The notes: generated by a model not told the origin, from the letters alone. 64,000 bases of DNA from Sipunculus nudus (GCA_026874595.1 CM049321.1:47241797-47305796); one strand, 5' to 3'; shown: positions 14,058-29,030, counted from the first letter of the stretch. A program made the numbers and translations.

Positions 14058-15075
14058 GGTCTTTTATGTGTTACTTTAGTTCAGGCATTCACAGACCTGA
14101 AGTTACCGCCCCGACACACACACACACACACACACCATCTCACACAGCTTGGTTTACCACCTTGAGGCACGTGTTTGTGTATGTATGAAAGTGAAAACGA
14201 GTGTACCGTGCCAAAAGGCAATGTCAAAGTAAACTTCCAAAATCGTTTCCGACAAACCAATTATCAGGTAAACACGACCCGCCCCTAACCCGCCGTCCGT
14301 AGACGGTTGTACTTATGTCCCATTGAGTGAATTCAAAGCATATTTCCCGAGGGGAACCCACAGAGCAAGTGCCGAGCTTAGCTTCGTATATGTGGCAAAT
14401 CTGAGGTCTTTTGTTCAATATCGCCCTTGGTAAACATGTGGTTCTTGTCAACCGGTCGCTCTCCCAGCGAGAAAGTAAATGCAATCCAGCCGGTCTCGAT
14501 GTCGCAAAATACATTCCGTCTCCCTGAACGTATTGACAGGTTTTAATACGATCAGAAAAGCTTGTGTTCTTTGGGGATGTCGTGTCTCATTTACAAGATC
14601 GTCAGTGTGATAGATTAGTTTGGCAATTGCGCTGAGCAGACGGCTTCACTGGAAGGGCCGCTTGCATCAAGTGAAATTGATCCATGACTGGTATGACGCT
14701 GCTCCGAACAAAATCTTCATAGAATCACGTAACCCGAATGGATTAATAATGAAAAGTTGCGAGAACTTATCACAACAGGATAGATTCCATATGACAAAAT
14801 AGGCGTGTAAGAAATTCTTTTTACTCGGACAATTAATAAAAAAAGTTTGAACTGGAAACTCTGGACCGCACGTGATGAGTTCAGTCATCGAGAGGGATCA
14901 GGTTACATCACTTTCACTCGTATGACGTCACGGGTAGGCGTATGTTTGCGTATGTTGCTGTCTGAACTATTTAATAGTGAGATAAATTATTAATTACTTA
15001 TTAAAAATTGAAACACAAAACACACCTTAAAACACATGCAAACACACAAAACAAGTATAACCATTATGAGAAGTA

Positions 15076-15253
15076 CAGTGAAACCCGTGTTATAACACAA
15101 CCAGTGGGGCTGACCAAATGTGGTCTTAATTCACAGGTGGTCTAATTTGACAGGTCAGCTGTAAGCAATATGACAGTTTCCGATTTACTCAGGGGTGGTC
15201 TCAATTGACAGGTAGTCTCATTAGGCAGATGGTCTTTTGGATAGATTTCACTG
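15076..15253 (+). mobile_element. TA-flanked MITE (Tc1/mariner or pogo type)
   Basis: TA|CAGTGAAACCC at the left and GATTTCACTG|TA at the right form short inverted ends with the TA duplication typical of Tc1/mariner/pogo elements. The 178-bp interior is full of GGTCT..GACAGG motifs and has no coding frame. Confidence 0.6.
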
Positions 15254-15259
15254 TAAACG

Positions 15260-18200
15260 TATTGAGAAAACATGTTAGTGGATATTATTACTTCTGAAAG
15301 CTCAGGATTAATGTTAGATAACACAACATGTAGCACATAGTTTACACAGACTTGCATGAGAAGGAAGCTGATGCAAGACAATGAATGATCATAATATTAG
15401 CTTATTTTAGGTACGTCTTCAATATATATAGCTGAGATTACCCCTTGTAGGTACATGTACACAGTTTCTTAAGCAATATCTCAAGGTATCATGGCAAGCT
15501 TCAGATTTTATGAGGGATCGTAAGCTCTAGATTATAGGTTAGCTTCGGAGTTAGCAGTGATTATATAAAGACTCGGTAGGCATTTAAATTAGGCCAACGA
15601 GGCCCACGCAAGGAAATGAAGGCAGCCATTCCCAGGCCTACACAGGCCTTCAATACCTCTCCCTATATCTAACGCTCCATACAGCCGATATTCTTAATAT
15701 TATGCAATGAGTGATCAAGTCCAATCGGAGAAACACGTGAATGAGAATACTATGCGCATGTCTCATCTGCACTTCGACCACCCACGTTTCCTTGTTGCTT
15801 ATGGCAAACCAGCCAATCACTTAAATGAGCCTTCTTTGCTGACAAAACAGGCCGGGAGATTTCCTAAAATATCAAGCACAGGCCATTTAAAACAAAACAG
15901 TTATTTCTTAATAAAAAATTTTAAAATTGATATTTAAATAGAAGAAAAGATTATAGATATGCAATCAAAAAGCGCCCGGAGATAATTGTGTATATTTTTA
16001 GATGATATTATTGTCGAATGCATACTTACTGCCAGAAATGAGCCATATTGCGTTTTTGAAAAATGAAAAATTTCATAAATTGTAAAATCTTCAAACCAAC
16101 AACAAAAATTTAATTTATTTATAGCAGACCTAATTGTAGATATTTTTTCAATATATGTTTTAAGGCTAAGCTGAACAATGGTAGTTTACCGCCGCATATT
16201 ACAAGTAACGTATTTACCGGTGACAGCAGAAATAATTTACCGTTGGTCTTGTTAGAATAGCATTTTAAAATGAATAAATGAGGTAGTTCCTCTCCAACAT
16301 GTTAACTTTAGTTCTCGGTACATATTCCACTGATACTATGGCGTTATACAATAAAAACTCTTCATCACTGGAGGGAGAAAAGTTCTAGTAGTGCCATGTA
16401 CAACCCCATTGATAACCTGTTAGTAACTTTCTGGTTACGAGATCTGTGTTTTGTTTGTATTTACAAAGCAGTGAATAATCCAGACAACAAGCAGGTTCTT
16501 TGTCATAAAGAAAACTCCCCGTAGTCAATTAAACAGGAGCGAATCTCTGGCTATTTCGCAATGCACCTTAGGACAAAACTTAGGTATCGGTTTAAAAATG
16601 AGAGTTGACGATCCGAGGTAGAATGCTAAGACCACAAGAATTTGCTTATTTCTCCACGACTGTGCTGTGGAAACGGAGTGTAAAAGGATGCCCTAGTTCC
16701 TGTTATACCCACTCATATAGATATAGTTTTTTACGGGCATAAGTGGTAAAACCGGAAGTAGACCATTGATGAGGCAGTTGTGAAGAAAGACACCTTGATT
16801 CAATGTTTACCGAATCGTTGACCCCCCACGAACAGTCTGTACAATACTTCACTGCAATCAGTAGAAGCATAAAAAATATAACAACTCCCAGTCGATTTTC
16901 CTCCGACAACGGCCCACGTCATTTATGTTAAAAATACGCCCGTTATTAAATTCCCAGGGTATTATTTCTATATTAACATGAGTTACCATAGGAGTAACCA
17001 AAAATTTAAAAAAAATCCCTCGGCCGATCGTGACGTATAATTCAAGGTAAAACAAAGCGAGCATAACCGATCAAGACTGCTCCATTTGGTATAGATCTAT
17101 TATTGACAATGCCAACACGCACGGGCCAACGGAGGGCAAGAGCCAAGTGATCCGGCAGCTCCACGCCGATATCAGTGCAGTTTTTTTTCTGACTGCGCTA
17201 CTTTGAAGTGGATATGTTCGTCTGTCGGTTAACGAGTAACAACGCAGAGGGCGCCAGAGCAAAAAGGAGCGGTTACCGAGCAAGGACGCTTTGGCAGACG
17301 ATCCCTTTAAACAGGAAATGGAGCTTTGTAAATTAAATCCCTCTAAGGCAAAGAGAAAGTATTAATCTTCCAAGCAGGAATCGGTGTCGTGATTAAGTAG
17401 AAACTCTGTTTTGGGATTATGGGAGTTGTCCCAACGCGAAGAGGATTAATGCACGGGCCAAAGTTCAGGGTGACACTAATTTATGTAATATAACAACAGA
17501 CGACCTGATGGATCAGTGGAAGTTGCATTAAAACATGCATAAAAAAGACGACCAAGGGTGATACGGAAAGTTTATAAATAATGCAGTTTACGTAATGCAT
17601 CAAGCAGACTTTTTCGTATCCAAGCACTCACGTGTCGTTGTCAAGGATTACTCACATCTTGGTTCATCGCAAGTTTTGGTGCTCAGTTTCGTAAGTTACT
17701 ATGGTGATGTTTAGATCAGCAAAACTTTATACTTAATTCTGAGTGCATGTATATTGAGAGAGGAATTTATGTATCTTAATCATTATCATTTCTTTACTAG
17801 ACAGGATCTACTCAAGACTTAGACCTTAAGATTAAAATATGGGATGTGTCGAGCAGGATATTTCACTGGGGGTTCTTTGCAAGGTACATTGGCATTCCAT
17901 TGAGGGATTATTCACTTACAGAAGACCACGTTCTTTTTTTACAGTTGCACCCTTTTGCTCTGTGACCGATCACTGTCGGCTTTTTATCTAGATAAGGACT
18001 TACTAAGATAGAGGTCGCACGTGTTTCAATATATTTTCCATTAAAGAAAGTTTTAGGATATGATTTCGCACATATAATCAGTTGCTGTGTTAGTAAATCC
18101 CCCGCAGTGGCAGGACTAATTTGCGGATAAAAGTACAGGAGTCTTAGTCTCTATGTAAATAATGTATCCACATAAGAAACTATTTTTAAAGGGCGATAAA

Positions 18201-18680
18201 GGGTGATATGTAGACTATATTAATGATACAGATTATGTTTATTTTGTTTCAAACAGTACGTGAACACTCATATGCATTTTAAAAGGTACCGTGTAAACTC
18301 AATGAATGCAAGTATATATTGCAACCAAATTTCTTTATTTGCTACGGATAATTTCTAAGACGCAGTATATCGTCTATTGCATATTTCGTACATATTCCCA
18401 TTTAAGTATTTCTTTTTAATCAGCTTGTATTTTACCTAATACTTCTGGTATATTCTCTTCTTTTTACAGGAGGTTGTCTTCATATAAAAATTTAAGTGTT
18501 AAAGGTCGGATTGTATTTCACATTTAGGACAGTTTTCGGGATATATATGTTTTATATTTAGGACAGTTTTCCGAAGCAGGCTTCTTAGACCTATAAATTT
18601 TACCACTCAGTGGATGATATTGGGAAATAGTTGTATTTTAGCTATAGTATTAGTATCAGTGAGATTGTTTAGGTGATAAG
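15260..18680. other. No gene seen
   Basis: AT-rich unique DNA. A duplicated ATTTAGGACAGTTTTC lies near 18524 and 18557. No supported exon or element. Confidence 0.55.
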
Positions 18681-18681
18681 C

Positions 18682-18875
18682 CTGGACAGTGGAGGAGTAA
18701 AAGCTCGGTGCTCTCCATTGGCGACCAGGGTTCGATCCCCGGCGTGGCTGTATGAGTGTGGGTTGGTCCGACCAAAGTCGGTTGTTTTCTCCGGTTACAG
18801 CTGCCTCCAACCGGTTCCATACGGTACCAACTGTGACATGGAGAGTGTCTTGATAAGTTATAATATATGTTTGTA
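18682..18875 (+). mobile_element. tRNA-derived SINE, family B, best copy
   Basis: Carries AAAAGCTCGGTGCTCTCC, an intact box B (GGTTCGATCCCCGGC), the TTTTCTCCGG body and the same 3' end, GTGTCTTGATAAGTTATAAT. The copies at 8005 and 58921 share this order of motifs. Confidence 0.75.
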
Positions 18876-18937
18876 CAAATATTAAAAATAAATATAGTTT
18901 CATCCAAGAGGATGCTTATGACCATTGACCATTTTAC

Positions 18938-18986
<49 letters not shown>
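18938..18986 (+). repeat. (AT)n microsatellite
   Basis: About 24 AT units, just past a family B SINE. Confidence 0.95.
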
Positions 18987-18988
<2 letters not shown>

Positions 18989-19526
18989 TGTTATAGGGTG
19001 TAACTTGTTAAGCACTGCTTGCAGTACACCTGTACTATCATATTTAAAGCGTTACTGTTTTGCCAGCACACGTGTTACGTTTTAAGACTCGAGTACCTCC
19101 GTCGGCTCATACCTACGTCACTGTGATCTTGGTACCCTGGCATTTCAGCGGCGTCTTGTACATTAAGGTCGATCTGTTGACACTGCATATATAAAAATCC
19201 ACGCTCTAATCAATCCATCGTCTATATACATATCTCGTCCTTTAGAAATGTCCGAGACAGCAACCAAGAACTCAATCACTTATACAATGCCGAGCGTTAT
19301 GAGAAAAATAATAAAATTAATAAAAATTCAATATGCATTTTTTAATTAAGATTTTGTATAAATATTTTGGAAGTTTTAACTTAACAACGCTGTATTTCTA
19401 ATGGTGAATTAGAGATAACGTAATTTGGAGGGAGGATCCTTATATAACTATTATAGCATGCCTGTTGCAACAAAGCAGGTTTTATTGCAAACGCGAACTT
19501 CTGTAATTCAGGACTCAACCGAATTT

Positions 19527-19712
19527 CGCGTGAGATTTTTCACGCTCGGCCTCCATCCAAGATGAGCACAAACGAGTGCGCCTTTGGGGGTTCTAAGTGA
19601 CCCCTCAGTTGGGAGGGGTTACTCACTCAGGATCTGCAGGTGCGGTACCCGGGTGTGGTTGGCGCCAGGATTAAATCAAGAGATACCGCCCTGTCAGCTA
19701 GTCTGAAACTGA
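19527..19712 (+). mobile_element. tRNA-derived SINE, family A, 5' truncated
   Basis: Contains the family tail CTGCAGGTGCGGTACCCGGG and the later CCGCCCTGTCAG, plus a piece of the body (GTGAGATTTTTCACG) shared with the 49794 copy. The tRNA-like head is missing, as expected for incomplete reverse transcription. Confidence 0.65.
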
Positions 19713-19719
19713 AAATGGA

Positions 19720-22700
19720 ATTTTGAAAAGTAGTATATATAAAATATACTTGGTTAAGCTGGAATTTTTATAAATGGCGGCGGTTACCCTCACCAACAAC
19801 TTCTCTATTTTATATTGCAGACGTTATAATACATTTACTTTTTTTCGATCCAAGTTTTTTCATTAAGTACCTAAAGAGGGAGACAGATTATGGTTCATGA
19901 TAAGACAGCGCTGTGTGTCACAGCTGGCAAATACTTAACAGTGTAGCGAAGGATATACTAGTAATTCATATTTAAGTTACACGTTATTTAACAATTTACC
20001 TATTATTGTATATCCTTGTTTAATAATCATTTGTTGTTGTAGTTATAGAAATCACATTATTGACTAAACATGTTCTATATATCTCGGCCCAAGTTCGTCG
20101 TTATTACTGCACATGTACTCTCCGAATAGTACGGTCTCATAGACATATAAAGGTGACGAGTCTTAATCAAAACGAACATAGGGCGACGTTTTCGAATAAA
20201 TATGGATTTTGTTTTGCGCGTTTAGTTCTAATTATTGACAGATATAGCGAGCTTATACTCAAATCTTCCACTACCTTTATACTTACATCATTTAGCGTGT
20301 GTATATTCAGTTGGTGTGCTACGGTATTAATAATTCAGGAGTAGACCTGCTCCCTTCTTAATTATTCAAGTCCACGTTACCATTTGTTTACAACAAATTT
20401 GCTTTTCATGTCTGGTAAAGGATAAGACTTATTCCATCCGTTTTTATCTAAAAAAAGTTTACCCTCAGATTATACAAGTGATTTGCTGTGCAGTTCCATC
20501 GAGACCTACATTGGCTCAATGCTAGGTTGTCTTGTAACAGGAATACAGGTGTTTATGTACAAATGATTTACTTTCATTCACTGTTGACTGTACTTGCCAG
20601 GTAATATAGTGTGGGAACTTAGGTTACACAGGGCATATATCATTTACCTTGTGTACAGGTGTGCTGTTTGTCAAACAGGCTTATTATTTTCTTACAATTC
20701 AGACGGTGGCGTCTTTCAAATTTGAAAAGGTTCAAATTACTGTCTTCAATTCTCATTCAATAATTTTTGGCACTCCTGAGTGTTCAAATATTTACTCGCA
20801 CTGGGCGGGAATCTCTTTGTTATAATATTCTAAGGAAACCTATTGTCCGATGTATATTTCATTCACAAGCATTAAACCTGTTCATTTCGGTCAGCACACG
20901 TTGAAAGCTATGTTAAAGTTTACTCTTTCCTTTATAATGACACCAGTTCTTTTTACAACAAGAAAAAGGAGCAAACCACCATTAGATAAGGGGCTTATAA
21001 GCTTAGTGGACTACAGCAGGGTTTACTGAGAAACTTAGAGAGAAACGCTCGGTATGAGGCCGTGAGGAACCCAAACGCCGCCATCTATCGGCTTGTAAAT
21101 GAACCGTCAGAAAAAACGTGCAAAAATTCAAAACCTTTAGTGTAGCAAAAAAAGTCCACTTTAAATGTGAGGTCTCCTTCTTCATACACATATCAGCCAT
21201 TAACAATTATAGATTGGGATCAGGGTTCGAAAACATATATATACATGTATATATTTATTATATATATATAATAAAAATAATATAGCAAACCTCATTCCAC
21301 CAGCTTTGGTCGACCAAAATTTATCTGCTTATGGATTACAATGAGCTCGGCCTGACCAAAAATTAGATTTCTTTTTAGGTGGTCGTGTTGGTAGATTACC
21401 CGTCGCAGAAGAGTTACATTATATAAAGTTTACATCTATTCAGCTTTCATGACACCATGCCAGGCGTGACGCAAAACTTAAACCAAAAAATATTTTAATT
21501 TCAGTATTATACTAAATGTTAGGTTATACTTAGATCAATGAATTAATAAGTAAATGTTCGCACTTATATTCCATTTTAAACATCTTATTATAGAGGAAGA
21601 ACAAAAGCCAGGTGACATCATACCATGAAAACCCACGACAGGTAAACAGGTAACGTTAGGAATATGTAATTGTTTCAGTTGTGACAAGATCACCGCCCCG
21701 CCTTCCTAGCTTTGAAGTGTTTATTCTTAATACGAAATAGACACACTAGATAAAAGGCGGATGACGTAATAACCTTTGGATACATCACCTTTCATTATTC
21801 CCAAACTACTCTATACCTTAAATAAACACAATTTCCCTTAAGCGGTGAGACATTTTAGAGGAAATAACCCTGTCTATTGCCTTTAATGAGCTAATGACGC
21901 AGGTACTGACGTGATTAAAGCGACACCAAAACAATTATTGGCCAATAGCATGTTGCACATTTGATATGGTTGTTTCCATGATAAAAAAGTATAAATTCAA
22001 GATACATATACGTTTATGGAAAAATAAAGTGTAATTATTGTAAAGCTTTCGACCGGACAAGATTGAATGTAAGGTGTTTCGCTGCCATGGGTAGGTAAAC
22101 TTTACTCAACATGATAGAGAAAATATAGATTTTACATGTATTACTAAACCAATGCCAGGGTGAACTGTAAACCAAAGACACGTCGCAAACCGGAGTGTTA
22201 TTTTAAAGTTCATGGATATGACAACTGAACGCGCAGGAGCGGTGGGAAGGCTGCATTAATACCATATGGGGATATCTTTAAAGGTGTAACCCCGTACAAA
22301 TCGATAAGTGAGCGTGGTTTTTGACTGTTAGCTTGACAAGCTTCAGACAGAGACATCAGTTTATTATTATGATCACGAACACGACAGACAATACTCTCAA
22401 CTGTACAAGATACTGGCTCCAGGCTATGGTGTTTTTTTTTCACAGAATTTAATCTACTTCCGTCCTGGTGGAGTATTCTGTGCAGGAGTTGACGGGTTTT
22501 AGTTCCAGAAACATCGATATTTCTGTAAAATAAGTAAGTCTAGTGCGTGCTGTCGAATCAATTACTTAAAGGCTTTTAGTTCTCAAACTTCATATTTTCA
22601 TCTACATCACAACAAAAACCTCTACACACATATGATAAATGAGCTCCTGTTTGAATAGAATTTCAATGTTAAATTCTTCTTCCATTTATTGTTTTTGTTG

Positions 22701-25700
22701 ATGTTTTTCTCGGTATGTTTATAAATACAGGACTTGTATTATTTGCCTTGTATGGCGCTATTCATGACTTGAAAATACACCAGCTATCAAGCAATGGTTT
22801 TTAGACTTTATTACGCAAGCATCTTAATTATACCAACAGGAACCACCAAACTGGGAAAATGTTTACAAAAGGAATTATGGTACTAGCTGGAACATTTAAG
22901 ATTCCTAAAGGTACTTCAAAGAATTACCCTTTTTTTAGAAGACAAAGTTGTGAGTTAACCCTTTTCGCAAAATAATCAATAATAATATGGTTATAGGCAT
23001 ATGGCTTTGGAGGTTACGTGAGTTTCTAAATATTACAATCTGAAATTGTTAAGTTCAATTTGGATAAGCTCTGTTTTAAACAGACAGGCTATATATCGGT
23101 TGTAGATTCATTTCTAATTATTATGATTAAATGCTTGTCATACACAATAAATACGAAAACTATATACGGGGTACTTTAGAACTATCCTTCGCAGCTTGGT
23201 TACAGGACAGTGTGGTCAGCTATACTAAAAGCGAAAGTATCCATAATGTAAGAACAATGAGCCCCCAGGATTTTAACAGGTCTTTTATATAAAAAGAGGG
23301 TAAAGATTCACAGCAGAGAGTTCTGATAAACTGAAAGCTGACCTGTCTCGCCCGCTTTGCTTAGCAGCAGTATGGTAGCTCTGGGTAACCGCGTGAGGGC
23401 TGTGCAGAGACCACTCGCTCTTGAGTGTTCGATCACCCGTGTTTCGTAGATAGATCACCCCGGTGAAGAACGTATAACATTCCCACAGTCCACCAGGCAG
23501 ATACGAGGTAGGGTTAAACACACAAAAGTATTCTTCTACTCTGTGAATGAAACCGTTTCCATTTTTTATTTAAATTTATTGAACGAAGCACTTAAACAGT
23601 ATTCCCAGCTTGCAAAGAAAATACAGAAAATGTGCATGCTTCAATTCTTAAGATGGTGTATATGATCAACAAAAAATCTAAGCCACATTCCATACATTTA
23701 AGAATTATGTAATGCAATCTGTGCCATAGCATAAAGGACCTGGTGTTCACGTGCAAAAATGAGCCATGAAAAAAGGGAGAGGGAGACAGTTACGCACGGG
23801 GGGAATTTAAGAGATTGTGTGTGCGAGTCTTTTTTTTTTTGTGGACGTAACATTCTCCATTTTATAAATACAAAAACTGAACTTATCTAACCTGTTTCTG
23901 TTATTGTCAGTCCGTATATATATATGTGTGAGGGGGTGTGTGTGTGTGTGTGTGTGTGTGTGTAGTTACTGTATATATCCTTTGAGTTAACGTCAGTATA
24001 TTAATAATATTAGCATACACATATACATCACATATATGTCCCCCAAACCTGTTATGCATTTCAGCACAAAAATTTTTTTTTTCTTGTGTGATGTGTTTCT
24101 TTCCCCAGCGTTAGTTACTTAAGCATTTTCACTGTCAATTATCATTCAATGAAAAATGTGCCAAATCTTTTCCTTTCTAAGTAAGCTTCTTTAAGATTTT
24201 AGCAGGGTCAAGTAGAGCTTAGGACATGTACTGCGGCAACTGCCAGTCTCTTATAATGAAGAAAAATACATTTCTGTTAGGGAGAAAAGACGAATCGCCA
24301 CAGATATTATCACAGAATATGACAATGAGGTCGCATTTGCAGGATCCGATAAAAAATGGCCCTTCAGTTTCTACGGAACTGGATGACTTTACTAACAAAA
24401 GGTACAAAGCACATGCTCTAACGTCAGTTTAAGCTTTTGTGTACTATGGCTTTCTTCTTGACTTGCGTGATTCGATTTGTTTTTCTAGGATATGGAGATA
24501 TCAGTCTGGACTGGGGAGACGATACATTTAAAATAAAATTAAATAATGTTTAGGTATTATGTAAAATTAAAGATAGATTGCTTCCACATCTTCATTTTAC
24601 ACAGGAAGCATGATATGTATGACGTCACAAAGAAAATGACCAATAGGAAGCCAGCCAGGAAGTTGGCTGAATGGGACTTATGTGGTCCTAAATCATGCGC
24701 TTTGCATGATGGGAGCGCCAGTTGAACGTAGGTGTGTAGTCTCAAGGCAGACAGTACGTTCGTCAGCCACGTTAAACATTCAGGGAACCGCACAGTTGAT
24801 CGGAACTTCGCATGTCAATCAATATTCAGGTTAGCTTCAAGGCTACGTGTACTATTCGTGCAAAATGCCCACGATCATTCTCGTAAAGCATACTTCCGGT
24901 AATAACTATCAATTAACCATCTACATACGTCAGCAATCCTTACCAAATCCTCATAATATTTCCAAAAATAAGACTATAGTTATATACTTTGTATGAAATA
25001 CTGCTCATACATTTACTTAACATAGATCTCGGAATGATGTATGAACTAATAGCTGCCTGATTTTACTTTTATTAAATCTTTTATAGGTCTTCTAAGACTC
25101 AAACAGGCTTAATTTATATATGGTTTATCTGTAGGCGTTGGGATTTAGTGACCTTTTTGTCTCTATGTGTTTATAGCTTTGAATATTGTATTCAGTATCA
25201 AAATTAATAAATGGATTTGGAAATAATGAATATAACACTCTAATGGGCTAATTAAAGGAAGAATGCTTTCGTCGAATTTGATATTTTGCATATATTTGCG
25301 TAAATGTACCCTTGAATTCCAGATATTCTCTTTAATTTCTTTATTCCTTCCTGTTTGTCTGTCTGTCTTTCTGTCTCCCTCTGTCTCTATGTCTCTCTGT
25401 CTCTGTCTCTCTCTCTCGTGATTAAATAATTCCTTCAGTCATATCTTAATACCTTTTTTCTCACTGATGTGACATGAGCTTTACACTTAAGAAAGTTTGG
25501 AAATGAAATTTACATATATAAGTTAATCAAACTGTCGCGTTACAGCATATAACACATAGCAAACACGCTCACTACCGAAGCAATGATGATGTAATCACAA
25601 ACGAAAACTAAAAATTTAAAAGCTGCAGCAGTATTTGGCTGAAATGAAAGAGTTTTTTTTCTATTTAATAGGATTTCCGTACAAAATACGACAAAACATG

Positions 25701-26680
25701 ACAAACATGTCAAAATTATTACGAATAAAGAATATTAAACATAAATCTATTGTAATTGGAAAAGAGGGTAATGCGTTTTTTCAAGCGATCAGTTTCGTGA
25801 CATGAACCTGATGCACCAAGAAGGAATATTTAAGTGTGACTAAAAAGTGGAAAATACATATTGTGCTTGAAATATATCTTTGCATATGATTATTGAAAGG
25901 TTTAAAAAAGTTATATGGCTTATAATTGCCAGGGACACAAATATCTATAAGTGACAAATGAAAGAAACGTGTGTATATAAGTTAAGAACAGCAGGTACTT
26001 TTGTAAACAAAAAGTATTCATTGGTTTATGGCCCACCGTAAATCTGATCATCCAAAAAGATTCACTGTCATAATGACGTGGAACATTGGTCTTATTATTC
26101 TCAGTAATAAACCCGTGGTGAACACAAAATGAAAAACCGAAAAATTCGTCCCTGGACCGTGAAGCACATAGCAAGTGAAAGGGCTCTAATTGATTATTTG
26201 TGGTCCTCGCCATTGAAAGACAGCGTGGTAGTCATGTAACATTAACGTGCATTGATCATTCATCGTTTAACTACATGGCTTATACAAACACATTTAATGG
26301 TACATGTTAGTAGTAACAGTACTCCAATGTACGCGTCACAAGCTGAACCTTGCACACGACAAACTATGGTACTTTTTAAGCAGAAAAGGAATGGCGGAAA
26401 ACGGAATAACGCAGGCTTTTTCGTTACGCCTGAAAGACATCTTGTTATGGGGTCTCTTTTTGTTGTTGTTGTTATTGTGGAAATCAGGAAATCGGAATTT
26501 TGATAAGTTTACCAGCATTGTACGGAATACACTGTCTTTACATTTGAACATTGGTCTATGACAGAATGCAGGGCAATTGGGAGTTAATAAACCTTGGATG
26601 ATGAGTATCCAATACATTTAAATTCACGGCAGTATCGCAAGACGACCAACAAACGCACTTTTCCTAACAAAGAATCACAC
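19720..26680. other. No gene seen
   Basis: Nearly 7 kb of AT-rich DNA with only a GT microsatellite and a CT-rich stretch near 25355-25418. None of the short frames on either strand has splice context or coding character I can defend. Confidence 0.55.
23935..23963 (+). repeat. (GT)n microsatellite
   Basis: Fourteen GT units. Confidence 0.95.
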
Positions 26681-26681
26681 C

Positions 26682-26879
26682 GAATTGGAATTGCGTTCTC
26701 TTCTCAGATAGTGACGTTACGAATTGGAAATACGTTCTCTTCTCACTAAGTGAGGTTAAAATTGGAAATACATTCTTGTCTCATATAGTGGATTTACGAA
26801 TTAGAAAAACGTCCTCTGATCAGTTATAGTGGCGTTACCAATTGGAAATATGGTCTCTTCTCAAATAGTATAATGTTAC
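26682..26879 (+). repeat. 39-41-bp minisatellite, five units
   Basis: Units of the form GAATTGGAAATACGTTCTCT .. TAGTGGCGTTAC repeat five times with moderate divergence and small length changes. Confidence 0.85.
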
Positions 26880-28794
26880 ATCCTAGATATAGGAAGTTAT
26901 GCAAACCTCATGCTTACGTCACCATGTGAGACGCACGATGTCAGGGACTTAAATCAGACCTTAGAGCATTTACTAATCAGTGATAAGCAAGGAAAACAGG
27001 TAACAGTTAGAGCATATTCCGGCATATTTTAGATTGTCCAAGTCTTTGTGTTAAATCCGTGTCTTTGTGTCTTTGAACAGATACAAAATCTTCAGGTAAC
27101 AGTATATCTGATAACCTTAGATAAGATCGTTTAAGATCATGACAGACAGAGTATCTATAGTTACACCTATATATTTTGACATGATTTTCATGTGTAAAGT
27201 CTGCACTATTTTAAGACAATCAACATATGTGGTGCTTTGCTTTATCCGTTCGAAAGTACATTTTAATATTAGATATTACAGGTTTCAATGCATAATAAAT
27301 TCAATTTGTCTGATACAATTTCGCTCAAGTATAGAACATAAATGTTATACCCGTCCCTTTCTGTGAATAATCAATTTGAAACCAGAATGGTCAGCGGTAT
27401 CTACGAAAGGAAGACTAAAGACATTGATTTGACCCTGGTTCCATCCAAATAATTTCCTTATTGATTCTTTGCTGTAGGGTTACGCGGTGTGGGGGATTCT
27501 TTGAAATGTACATGTCGTCTGCGCAGAAAAGAAATATTTGTGTAGTCTTGTACCCTGCGCAAATGGCTGGACATGGAAGAGTAAAAGACTGAAAGGAAGC
27601 TTACATATCGGCTCCCTCTGTCGGTGTTATTGTTTTATGTTTTGACGTTCGGTCTAATCTTTGCTGGAATTTATGAAGAGTAAGATATACCGTTGTAAAT
27701 TAGGAAATACTGTACCTGATACAACATGTTGATATTAGGTATTGATCCTTGTATTTGCCATCCGTCTGAGTCAAATGGATATCCTGCCGTCACATGATAT
27801 ACTGCCGTTTTTGTCACGTGATATGTTCCGTTTAACTGTCTGCTTTTTATTGTTATCTTTGTTTAATGCATCCACCTACGTGATTTTTTCAAAGATTCTT
27901 CATTTTATCCAGACCTGTGTATTCCATGCGTTAATATTTGACGTTCCGTAAGGTTATCCATTAGTCGCAAAGCGAATGTTCTATGCGCATGCGCAATGTC
28001 CGTAATGGTCAGCAAGAGAGGCTTTTATTAAGGTTAGGGCTGTTAAAAGAACATGGTCGTCCCGCTAAGGTATATCTTTACGTTCGCAATTTACGATAAC
28101 GAGGAGCAAGTTCTTTCTTGTGTTTGTGCTCAACTCTACCGATTAGTGTGAGTCTTCGGCCATAGGTGTCGCTGGTAAGATGAAACTTGTCTTTAGTAAG
28201 TAGTTTTCTCTTTATAAGAGCAGCTAGAGTTACGATAGTCACTGAATAAACTTTATCCAGACAGGGTACTTTTATGAGTAGTTCTTTATTTATTCTATCT
28301 CGAAAAAAGTCATAGTAAGAAGTTGATAAATATATGGATAGCCATGACAGATAACGATTTTCAATAAAAGTTAGCAATGCAAAATTCAGAACACAGAATG
28401 CAGTGAACTCTCATTTATGATGAAGGAAATGTTTAAACATAGGGTTAGAGCCCCTATGAAGGTTGTCCATGCGTGTATATGTGTTAATGTTCGAAACGTT
28501 TGCACAGTCATAGGGCAATAACCATTTTCTGTGACGTCACAGGGATGCCGTTATTATGTTAACTGAATGACTGTTGGCGCCGACACGGCAAACAGAATGA
28601 TATACCCATAGATGTCTCAGCCGTCTGGTCAAGTGCACCAGGGGATAACCGCTACCAGAATCGTCAGAGGACACTTACTGAGCGATAAAAGCAGAGCACG
28701 GGTGCTTGGGATTATATATAAAAGTAATAACACTTATCAAGTGTTCCAGGTTAACTATCAGGTGCATATTTAATGGTTTAATTTATAACCCCAA

Positions 28795-29030
28795 CTGGAC
28801 AGGAGTTGTCGGTCAGAGGAGCGAAAAGAGAGATATGACAGTATTAATACACCACCGTGTGAGATATGACCTCTGACCTTTAGTGACCACGTGACCCGAA
28901 TTATTCGCGGTTGATTATGGTATAACGTATAGGCGTTGTGGACACGAACAGCAAAGCGAGAGATAAGAGTTATATTACAACGCCGTGTGCGAAATCGTCT
29001 GCTCAGAAGTTCTGACCTCAATGACCTCCC
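28795..29030 (+). repeat. Imperfect direct repeat pair
   Basis: AGAGATATGACAGTATTAAT .. CCGTGTGAGATATG .. CTGACCTTTAGTGACC is followed about 140 bp later by a diverged version (GAGATAAGAGTTATATTACA .. CCGTGTGCGAAATC .. CTGACCTCAATGACC). Confidence 0.5.

Larger units (their letters stand above)
10720..15070. other. No gene seen
   Basis: Unique AT-rich DNA with a family E fragment and a CT run at 13208-13240. A frame of 96 codons at 14224-14514 (minus) is open but has no recognisable content. The stretch near 12770-12840 resembles 49290-49360 (shared GATATATWAATGATCT and AGGGTAATTTTG). Confidence 0.5.

Noticed and set aside
14224-14514. 96-codon minus-strand frame in GC-richer DNA
   Set aside because: Somewhat coding-like composition, but no motif, splice context or second exon could be found.
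26682-26879. Regularly spaced repeats considered as a CRISPR array
   Set aside because: Units are contiguous with no unique spacers, and the DNA is eukaryotic.
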